NCBI GenBank assembly: GCA_002686995.1
Contig: NYZC01000214.1
Span: 1-33,399, forward strand
DNA from: Phycisphaeraceae bacterium
GTDB taxonomy: Bacteria; Planctomycetota; Phycisphaerae; Phycisphaerales; Phycisphaeraceae
DNA: 33,399 nucleotides
Reading direction: 5' to 3'
Position 1 is the first letter of the stretch; the number at the start of each line of letters is the position of its first letter. Position numbers and translations under genes: made by a program. This document shows, in pieces, positions 24,035 through 29,769 of the stretch. The notes beneath the pieces were generated by a model that saw only the letters and a program-made list of their open reading frames with translations, was not told the DNA's origin and did not search any database.

Positions 24035-24826
24035 ATGCGTGGCAAGCGTTTGTGGACGGGGGTGCTTTGCGCCCTGATCACGTGGACCATGACCGGCGGG
24101 GCGACGGCGGACGACATCGGTACGCACGTCGGGATCAGCACGATCTCCCCGTGCCCGAGCTTTTGCGGGCCCATCCCGCCCGGCCACACCGATTTCGCGT
24201 TCGACGGGGGCGCGGGCGACTCGTTCGCTTCGACGTCGATCGACAACATCGACGGCACCGGCGAAGGCTTCGCCAGCCTCGACGGTCCGACCCTGCTGCC
24301 GCTGCTGGGCGCGGAGGCGTTCTCCAACGCCAATGCGCAGGTCTCGACCAACGCGGTGGGCATGCGATCCTACCTCTACACGGGCGCCTCGGAAACGACG
24401 ATCTCGCTCGACCTGAACCTCGAGGGCACCGTGGTGGATCCCAGCCCGAACGACGGCGAGGTCCGGGCATCGATCGCGGTCATCCGCCTCCCGGACCTCG
24501 ATTTCAGCACGGATTACGCGACCCTGGTCTTTGAGATCGTGCCGTCCGAAAGCGTCCTGGGCAGAACGGAGCTCTTCCTGCCAGACAACGCGGGTCTGCA
24601 GTCGGTCCCGGCGTCCATTCCGTTCACCCTTCAGCCGAACGACAAGATCTACGTCTGGGCCGGGATCCGCGCAAGAGGCACCCGAGGGGGATCCGGCGAC
24701 GCGCTGAACAGCCTCACCGCGGCGTTCTCCGATCCGACAGGGCTCATTCCCCTGCCCGAGCCAGGAACCGCGACGATGCTGATTCTGGCCATGGCATCGC
24801 TCCGACGCCCGCACCGGCGATGCTGA
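24035..24826 (+). CDS. Small PEP-CTERM exported protein
   Basis: This is a 263-residue protein. The N-terminal signal peptide (MRGKRLWTGVLCALITW..., cleavage after GGATA) is followed by a beta-rich domain. The C-terminus reads PLPEPGTATMLILAMASL and then a cluster of Arg residues. This Pro-Glu-Pro, hydrophobic helix and basic end is the PEP-CTERM sorting signal recognised by exosortase in bacteria with an exopolysaccharide-linked surface. Only two cysteines occur in the mature part, close together (CPSFC). No other domain is recognised. AGGAG lies 7 bases upstream of the ATG. The gene ends 7 bases before the end of the convergent GNAT gene. No exosortase gene is in the window. Confidence 0.8.
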   Translation: MRGKRLWTGVLCALITWTMTGGATADDIGTHVGISTISPCPSFCGPIPPGHTDFAFDGGAGDSFASTSIDNIDGTGEGFASLDGPTLLPLLGAEAFSNANAQVSTNAVGMRSYLYTGASETTISLDLNLEGTVVDPSPNDGEVRASIAVIRLPDLDFSTDYATLVFEIVPSESVLGRTELFLPDNAGLQSVPASIPFTLQPNDKIYVWAGIRARGTRGGSGDALNSLTAAFSDPTGLIPLPEPGTATMLILAMASLRRPHRRC

Positions 24827-24833
24827 CGACGGA

Positions 24834-25304
24834 TCACGGTGTCCACTCCATGAGCAGGTAAACGCCCGTGTCACCGATCGGGCGGAAACCGAGGCGTTCG
24901 TACAGCCGCATCGCCGGGTTGTGGCGCTCGACGTGAATCCGGACCGGCTTCCCGGCGGCCCCGGCTTCGGCCAGCAGATCGGACATGATGGCGCCGCCGA
25001 TGCCGCGCCGACGGTGTGCCGGCAGCAGCGCGATGTCGATCACGTGAAGCACGTCGTCGCATCGATCAACGTAGAGGCGCCCGATCGGGCGTCCGTCGCG
25101 CTCGATCACATCGAACCGCGCCCCGTCGAACTGCTCCTGGTAGTACGTGTGCTGGGCGTTGAACTGCTGCTCGAGAAAGGCCTGCTTCTCCCTGCCGCTC
25201 CAGTCGAGCAGCGCCATCTCGTCGCTGCGCGTCGAGGCGTAGACCTCGAGCAGAAACGCCCCGTCGTCCGGCGTGATGGGGCGGAAGCCGATGCCGTCGC
25301 TCAT
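24834..25304 (-). CDS. GNAT N-acetyltransferase, last gene of the collar operon
   Basis: This 156-residue cytoplasmic enzyme of the GNAT fold has the acetyl-CoA loop in RRRGIGGAIM, preceded by the strand LHVIDIALLP, and ends with HNPAMRLYERLGF and VYLLMEW. The substrate is unknown. The longer frame begins at GTG 25322, but the ATG at 25304 overlaps the stop of the third collar gene (ATGA), so I choose it and infer translational coupling. GNAT genes next to MdpB-like tail-collar genes are, from memory, not rare in other bacteria. The position suggests a role tied to the collar proteins or their partners. Confidence 0.85.
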   Translation of the reverse strand: MSDGIGFRPITPDDGAFLLEVYASTRSDEMALLDWSGREKQAFLEQQFNAQHTYYQEQFDGARFDVIERDGRPIGRLYVDRCDDVLHVIDIALLPAHRRRGIGGAIMSDLLAEAGAAGKPVRIHVERHNPAMRLYERLGFRPIGDTGVYLLMEWTP

Positions 25305-25957
25305 CGCCTTCGGCGTCGCCACTCACGTCGTCGCCGCCGCACCTTGTCCCGGATCTCCTTCCATCGGGTCGAAGTCTGCGGCACCGGATCCGGTGGATCG
25401 GCACTGTCGCCCCCGGTCACGGTCGTATAGGTCTCGGCCGCCCGCGCGGAGCGACTGGGATACAGGCCGACGACGGCGATGACGAAGTTGATCGCGAGGT
25501 GCGGCTGCAGGTTCGTGTGGGCTCCGCCGCCACCGACCGGAGGGAGTGAGCCCGCGGCCATCGGCTGCAGGTTCGATGCCGGCCGATAGACGATCGACTG
25601 GAGTCCGTGCGCGTGCCCCTGCGGAAGCGTTGAATCATTGTCCTCATCCGAGCCGCGAAGCTGATGCGTGTGCGAGGCCATCTGGGACGCGTTGAGCGTG
25701 ACCGTGGTCACCCCGCCAACCTCGCCCAGCCGTCGCGAGGTGAGCCCCGGTCCATTGCCTGCATGCATCGGCACGCGTCCCTCGAGGTTCGGCAGCCCGA
25801 AGGTCGTTCGACCGTCGCCCCCGTAGGTCGTCCCGACCAGCGAGAACAGCGCCGTGTTCTGGGCGATGGGAAGCAGCGAGCCGTTGCAGAACGCCCAGTT
25901 CCGCGGCGCGAAGTTGCCCGCGAAGATGCGAATCTCGGCGATGAAAGGCTCCGACAT
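25301..25957 (-). CDS. Phage tail collar domain protein 3 (MdpB-like), with Arg-rich tail
   Basis: This 218-residue paralogue of the next two genes begins MSEPFIAEIRIFAGNFAPR and contains YGGDGRTTFGLPNLEGRVPM. That is the tail-collar domain of phage fibres and of cellular MdpB-type proteins. It continues with a SHTHQ motif and PHLAINFVIAVVGLYPSR, where family members usually stop. Here an extra ~49 residues follow: a Thr/Asp/Pro-rich linker and the very basic end RDKVRRRRREWRRRRR. There is no signal peptide. It begins 9 bases after collar gene 2, and its stop overlaps the GNAT start. The function of the cellular family is unknown. Confidence 0.88.
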   Translation of the reverse strand: MSEPFIAEIRIFAGNFAPRNWAFCNGSLLPIAQNTALFSLVGTTYGGDGRTTFGLPNLEGRVPMHAGNGPGLTSRRLGEVGGVTTVTLNASQMASHTHQLRGSDEDNDSTLPQGHAHGLQSIVYRPASNLQPMAAGSLPPVGGGGAHTNLQPHLAINFVIAVVGLYPSRSARAAETYTTVTGGDSADPPDPVPQTSTRWKEIRDKVRRRRREWRRRRR

Positions 25958-25966
25958 GGTTCGATC

Positions 25967-26479
25967 CTATCGGCTTGGGTAGATGCCAACTAGCGCGATG
26001 ATGAAGTGGATGGCAAGGAACGGCATCATGTTGACGTGCGGCTGGCTGCCCCCCGCGTTCGCGATGGCGCTGCCGCTCATGTTCAGGGCGGTGATATCCG
26101 AGGTGTAGACGTCTCCCTGGGCGATCGCCGGTGCGTTGCCCACCGGCTGCGTGGATGTCGCGGCGATATTCGCGGCCTGCCACGGGTGCGTGTGACTCGG
26201 GAGCTGATTCTGGCCCAGGGTCACGGTCTCCTGGCCGCTGCGCGATCCGATCTGGCGCGGCGTCAGTCCCGCCCCCGAACCCTGGTGGATGGGGACCCGG
26301 CCGCGCAGGTCCGGCAATCCGAAGGTGGTTCGACCGTCGCCACCGTAAATGGTGCCGAGGAGACTGAACAGGGCGTCGTTCTGGTTGATCGAGAGCAGTT
26401 GGCCGTCGCAGAACGCCCAGCTTCGCGGCGCGAAGTTCCCGGCGAACATGCGGATCTCACCAACGAAAGGATCGGACAT
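25967..26479 (-). CDS. Phage tail collar domain protein 2 (MdpB-like)
   Basis: This 170-residue protein begins MSDPFVGEIRMFAGNFAPR, has WAFCDGQLLSINQNDALF and YGGDGRTTFGLPDLRGRVP, then a PSHTHPW motif, and ends FLAIHFIIALVGIYPSR. This is a complete tail-collar protein of ordinary length. It is the middle gene of three paralogues with 12- and 9-base gaps, so they form a tandem family within one operon. An AGAGG lies 8 bases before the ATG. No phage structural, lysis or packaging genes are nearby, so a prophage remnant is unlikely. Confidence 0.9.
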   Translation of the reverse strand: MSDPFVGEIRMFAGNFAPRSWAFCDGQLLSINQNDALFSLLGTIYGGDGRTTFGLPDLRGRVPIHQGSGAGLTPRQIGSRSGQETVTLGQNQLPSHTHPWQAANIAATSTQPVGNAPAIAQGDVYTSDITALNMSGSAIANAGGSQPHVNMMPFLAIHFIIALVGIYPSR

Positions 26480-26491
26480 CGGCGCACCTCT

Positions 26492-26989
26492 TCAGCGCGA
26501 GGGAAAAACCCCCATCAGCGCGATACAGAAGCTCACGGTCAGGTAGGGCTGCATGTTCGTATGGCCGAAATTGGCGCCCGCATTCGCTACGGTCTCGGCA
26601 TTCATGGCCGCTTGGTTGGAAAGCCCGGCGTAGACGTTGACGCCCGGAGACGCGAGGACATTGCCTTGGGGCGTGTCCGTGCTTGCCGCGTTGTTCGTAG
26701 CGCGCAGATCGTGCGTGTGCGAAGGCATTTCGGCGGTGGCCAGCACGTGGCTCTCCTCGCCGCTCTTCGTGCCTTGCCGGAAAGCGTCATCAAAGCTCAT
26801 TGGCACGCGGCCCCGCAGCTCGGGCAACGCGAACGTCGTGCGCCCGTCGCCGCCGTAAATCGTGCCCAGGAGGGAGTAGAGCGACTGGTACTGGTTGATC
26901 GGCAACAACTGGCCGTCGCACAGCGCCCAGTTGCGCGGGGGAAAGTTGAAACCGAACATCCGAATTTCGCCGAGAAACGGTTCGGACAC
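26492..26989 (-). CDS. Phage tail collar domain protein 1 (MdpB-like)
   Basis: This 165-residue protein begins MSEPFLGEIRMFGFNFPPR, contains WALCDGQLLPINQYQSLYSL and YGGDGRTTFALPELRGRVPM, then MPSHTHDL, and ends VSFCIALMGVFPSR. It starts with GTG at 26989, with AAAGG 8 bases upstream, and lies 46 bases after the DUF3500 gene. Between the collar domain and the SHTH motif it is shorter and more different than collar proteins 2 and 3, which suggests that the three paralogues have separate roles, for example as subunits of a mixed assembly. That is inference. Confidence 0.9.
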   Translation of the reverse strand: MSEPFLGEIRMFGFNFPPRNWALCDGQLLPINQYQSLYSLLGTIYGGDGRTTFALPELRGRVPMSFDDAFRQGTKSGEESHVLATAEMPSHTHDLRATNNAASTDTPQGNVLASPGVNVYAGLSNQAAMNAETVANAGANFGHTNMQPYLTVSFCIALMGVFPSR

Positions 26990-27035
26990 TTCAACAACCT
27001 TTCGTCATCGGCGCGCCTGCGGCGGCGCCAACGTC

Positions 27036-27965
27036 TCATGCAAGGCGCAGCCAGGTATGCAGGTGCGGTCGGCCGCGGAAATACCAGTCCAGGCCGGGCC
27101 CCTCGACATGCCACGAGTCCGTGCGGCCGCTGTTTCCGACATCCATGTCCCGGAAGAATCTCAGGTGGAGGTGCCCGTCATGCCTGGCGGCACGCCGGCG
27201 CAGCGCCACGGTTGGCGCGCCCCCGGCGAGCGGTTCGACCATCACCTCCAGCGCGCGATGAACGGCTTCGACCCCGGACGCGCCAAGGCGGACGCGGCCG
27301 ACGCCGGACGGCGCGGACGCGCTTCGGGCCCGCGCGGCCGCGTCGCTTCCGATCGCCTCGAACAGTTCCGCTCCGCAGCGCCACTGCCGCGCGTAGACAC
27401 CGCGACCGGGCGGGGCACCGTCGCCGTAGAAGACCGGGCCGCCCATGGAATCCGGCGCGCCGCCGCCGCGGCACGTGACGTGGCGGCCGCTGAGCACGAA
27501 CTCCAGTCGATCGCCCGCCTTCGGTTCGAACAGCGCGACGGCGCAGCCGTTCAGGCCGGCCTCGGGGTTGTCGCGTTCGACCTGATCGAGCGCCCCGGCC
27601 TCGTAGCCGGGACCGTGAAGCGCCAGGAACAGGCGCCGGATCAGCCGCTGCTGCCCGGCATCGAAGAGTCGATCGATCCGCGCCTCGGAGATCCGCCAGT
27701 CGGCGGCCACGACCGTGCGCCGCGGATCGTCGAACGGAAAAACGGCTGCGCTGCGCTGCGTCGCGTCGAGGCTGCCATTCAGCAGCCGGATCATGGTTTG
27801 CGGATCAGGCGGAGCCGCCCCCGTCGGCGCGGGCATCGCGCGAGCGGCCAGCGGGACAGCGACCGACGAGGTCAAGGCGACGCCGGCCGCAGCGGTCACG
27901 ACGAACTCGCGGCGCGTCAGACTCCCCGGCATCCGATCACGGTCGTGATCGCTTCGCTGCGGCAT
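27036..27965 (-). CDS. Tat-exported DUF3500 protein, first gene of the collar operon
   Basis: This 309-residue protein has a twin-arginine signal (SLTRREFVVTAAAGVALTSS, then a short Ala-rich end at about 42). The body has the DUF3500 pattern: LDATQRSAAVFPFDDPRRT, a DRLFDAGQQRLIRRLFLALHG segment, EFVLSGRHVTCRGGG and a C-terminal HVEGPGLDWYFRG. The His in SGRH is likely conserved in the family; its chemistry is unknown. Tat export suggests folding or cofactor loading before export. GGGAG lies 7 bases before ATG 27965. An internal ATG at 27932 (MPGSLTRREF) would still keep the Tat motif. A perfect TATAAT promoter lies upstream, and three collar genes and the GNAT gene follow. Confidence 0.75.
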   Translation of the reverse strand: MPQRSDHDRDRMPGSLTRREFVVTAAAGVALTSSVAVPLAARAMPAPTGAAPPDPQTMIRLLNGSLDATQRSAAVFPFDDPRRTVVAADWRISEARIDRLFDAGQQRLIRRLFLALHGPGYEAGALDQVERDNPEAGLNGCAVALFEPKAGDRLEFVLSGRHVTCRGGGAPDSMGGPVFYGDGAPPGRGVYARQWRCGAELFEAIGSDAAARARSASAPSGVGRVRLGASGVEAVHRALEVMVEPLAGGAPTVALRRRAARHDGHLHLRFFRDMDVGNSGRTDSWHVEGPGLDWYFRGRPHLHTWLRLA

Positions 27966-28027
27966 GGTCTCTCCCTGCGGACTGGGCGCCGAACAACGGC
28001 CTCGGCGCGGGCATCAAATCCAGACTC

Positions 28028-28055
28028 ATTATATCCGGAACTCGTTTGATCGCAA
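28028..28055 (-). promoter_or_regulatory. Promoter of the DUF3500-collar-GNAT operon
   Basis: On the minus strand TTGCGA (28055 to 28050), a 16-base spacer and a perfect TATAAT (28033 to 28028) lie 63 bases upstream of the DUF3500 start codon at 27965. The gap 28056-28232 up to the divergent PGPGW-like gene holds no gene that I can support. Confidence 0.6.
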
Positions 28056-28232
28056 TGGATGAACGGCGATTTTCGGCAAGCGGGGGCGGGGGCCGGGACG
28101 CGATGTCAGGCAGGACGGGCCGGGGAGATCGAGGATCGGTTGTCGGAAGCTCGTTGTTCGTCTATTTCGGACCCGTGCTGGCGCGGATTGCCCGTTCCGA
28201 GATGACGGACAACCAACACCCGACTTTCTCCC

Positions 28233-28628
28233 ATGCCCGACGCCTTGCATGACTGGCTCTCGGATCACCATCGCCTGCTATGGTGGATGGGGATCGCGTC
28301 GCTGCTCACCTTCGTCGGCACGCTCGTGATCGTTCCCGTCCTGATCGTCCGCATCCCCACCGATTACTTCGTCGAGCGCCGTCGTCGAAAACCGCAGGTC
28401 GTGGTGGCGCGGATCGGCAAGAACGTCGTCGGCGCAGTCTTCGTCGTCGCCGGCGTCGCGATGCTGCTGTTGCCGGGCCAGGGACTCATCACCATGCTGA
28501 TCGGAATCATGCTGCTCGACCTTCCGGGAAAGCGCCGGCTCGAGAGATGGCTGATCGGACGGACGGCCGTGCTGCGGTCGGTCAACTGGATGCGCCGGAA
28601 GGCGAACCGGCCGCCGCTGAGGGTCTAG
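28233..28628 (+). CDS. PGPGW-like small membrane protein
   Basis: This 131-residue inner-membrane protein has two or three helices (LLWWMGIASLLTFVGTLVIV; VVGAVFVVAGVAMLLLPGQG; ITMLIGIMLLDL) and a basic C-terminal tail. The LLPGQG turn between helices and the GKRRLERWL end match the PGPGW family of putative transmembrane proteins, whose function is unknown. No good Shine-Dalgarno is visible before the ATG. It is divergent from the DUF3500 operon and followed on the same strand by the TerC gene, with palindromic copy D between them. Confidence 0.75.
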   Translation: MPDALHDWLSDHHRLLWWMGIASLLTFVGTLVIVPVLIVRIPTDYFVERRRRKPQVVVARIGKNVVGAVFVVAGVAMLLLPGQGLITMLIGIMLLDLPGKRRLERWLIGRTAVLRSVNWMRRKANRPPLRV

Positions 28629-28704
28629 GGACGGGGGGTGCGGGCGGGCGAATCCCAGTGCGCGCATTGCGCGGGGCGAAGGTTCGAAGACCTGTGCGCG
28701 TGCC

Positions 28705-28771
28705 ACCCGCGGGCTCACGCCGCGCGGTACGCCACCCACGCGCATGGCGTACCGTGGGCGTCAGCCCACGG
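28705..28771. repeat. Dispersed palindromic element, copy D
   Basis: The left arm at 28705-28734 is ACCCGCGGGCTCACGCCGCG plus CGGTACGCCA. The right arm at 28745-28771 is TGGCGTACCGTGGGCGTCAG plus CCCACGG. The arms pair imperfectly around a 10-base loop. It lies between two plus-strand membrane protein genes and shares GCGCGTGCCACC with copies C and E. Confidence 0.75.
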
Positions 28772-28868
28772 ATCTGACGCGCGGCAGTCCCCTATCTGAC
28801 GCGTCGTCACCACGCGCCCCGGATCCCGGCTATTCTCACGGCCTTTGCCCCACACGAGAGCCGCCCCC

Positions 28869-29630
28869 ATGGCCGAACTGCTGACCTCCACCAGCCTCAT
28901 CGCGTTCCTCACGCTCGCCGCGCTGGAAATCGTGCTCGGCATCGACAACGTCGTCTTCATCGCGATCCTCGCCGACAAGCTTCCCGAAGAGCGCCGCCGA
29001 TCCGGGCGCATCACGGGCCTGATGCTCGCCGCCCTCGGCCGCATCCTCCTGCTGCTCGGAATCACCTGGATCATCCGGATGGACGAGAGCGAGCTGTTCA
29101 CCGTGTTCGGCCGGCACGTCACCGTCCGCGGCCTCATCCTGATGCTCGGCGGCGCCTTCCTGCTCGGAAAGGCGACATGGGAGATCCACGAGAGCCTCGA
29201 GGGCCCTCACCACCAGGGCGCGCCGACCGCAGGCAAGGCCGGCTTCGCCGCCGTGATCTTTCAGATTCTCATGATGGACCTGATCTTCTCGATCGACTCG
29301 GTCCTCACCGCCATCGGCATGGTCAAGCCTGACTCCTACGAGGCACAGTGGGTGCCGCTGGTCGTCATGATCGCCGCCATCGTCGTCGCGATCGTCGTCA
29401 TGCTGGCGTTCGCCGGGCCGCTGAGCCGCTTCATCCAGAAGCATCCCACGATGAAGATGCTCGCCCTCTCGTTCCTGCTGCTCATCGGCGTCGTGCTCAT
29501 GGCCGAAGGCCTGCACGTCACCCTGCCGCGCGGGTACATCTACTTCGCGATGGGATTCTCGCTGTTCGTCGAGCTGCTGAACCTGAAGATCTGGTCGCAT
29601 CGGCGAAAGCAGCGCGCGGCGGCGACGTGA
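28869..29630 (+). CDS. TerC family integral membrane protein
   Basis: This 253-residue membrane protein has seven likely helices. The two signature repeats are visible: LEIVLGIDNVVFIAILA near the start and MDLIFSIDSVLTAIGM in the middle, each with an acidic residue inside a helix as in the TerC/YgdQ family. A cytoplasmic His-containing loop (EGPHHQGAPTAGK) precedes the second repeat. TerC proteins are linked to metal ion export, notably manganese, and to tellurite resistance; the ion here is inferred only from the family. The start at ATG 28869 is chosen over 28845 because it begins directly with the family-like MAELLTS. The gene is convergent with the sulfatase gene, with copy E between them. 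Confidence 0.9.
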   Translation: MAELLTSTSLIAFLTLAALEIVLGIDNVVFIAILADKLPEERRRSGRITGLMLAALGRILLLLGITWIIRMDESELFTVFGRHVTVRGLILMLGGAFLLGKATWEIHESLEGPHHQGAPTAGKAGFAAVIFQILMMDLIFSIDSVLTAIGMVKPDSYEAQWVPLVVMIAAIVVAIVVMLAFAGPLSRFIQKHPTMKMLALSFLLLIGVVLMAEGLHVTLPRGYIYFAMGFSLFVELLNLKIWSHRRKQRAAAT

Positions 29631-29640
29631 GTCACCGTTC

Positions 29641-29720
29641 GGGGTTACGCCGGCTGACTCCCACGGTTCGCCAGCCGAATTGCGAACCGCGCGGCGTAAG
29701 CCCGCGGGTGGCACGCGCAC
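29641..29720. repeat. Dispersed palindromic element, copy E
   Basis: The right half is GCGAACCGCGCGGCGTAAGC plus CCGCGGGTGGCACGCGCAC, the exact reverse of the consensus in copies A, C and D. The left half GGGGTTACGCCG...CGGTTCGCC pairs with it apart from an insertion. It lies 11 bases after the TerC stop and ends about 50 bases from the sulfatase stop, between convergent genes, so it may act as a shared terminator. Confidence 0.75.
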
Positions 29721-29769
29721 CCGACTCCCGGCCGGCGCGCCGCGCGATTCGCGCCCCGCCGAACCCTCG

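Noticed and set aside
24834-26989. Prophage remnant suggested by tail-collar domains
   Set aside because: No capsid, terminase, portal, lysis or integrase genes are near, and three paralogues sit in a tidy operon with cellular genes.
28046-28252. 68-residue plus-strand frame before the PGPGW-like gene
   Set aside because: It overlaps the operon promoter region and the start of the next gene, is Gly/Arg-rich, and has no ribosome site or recognisable domain.
28681-28700. GGTTCGAAGACC resembling a tRNA T-arm
   Set aside because: No acceptor stem, anticodon arm or D-arm could be placed around it; it belongs to the flank of palindromic copy D.
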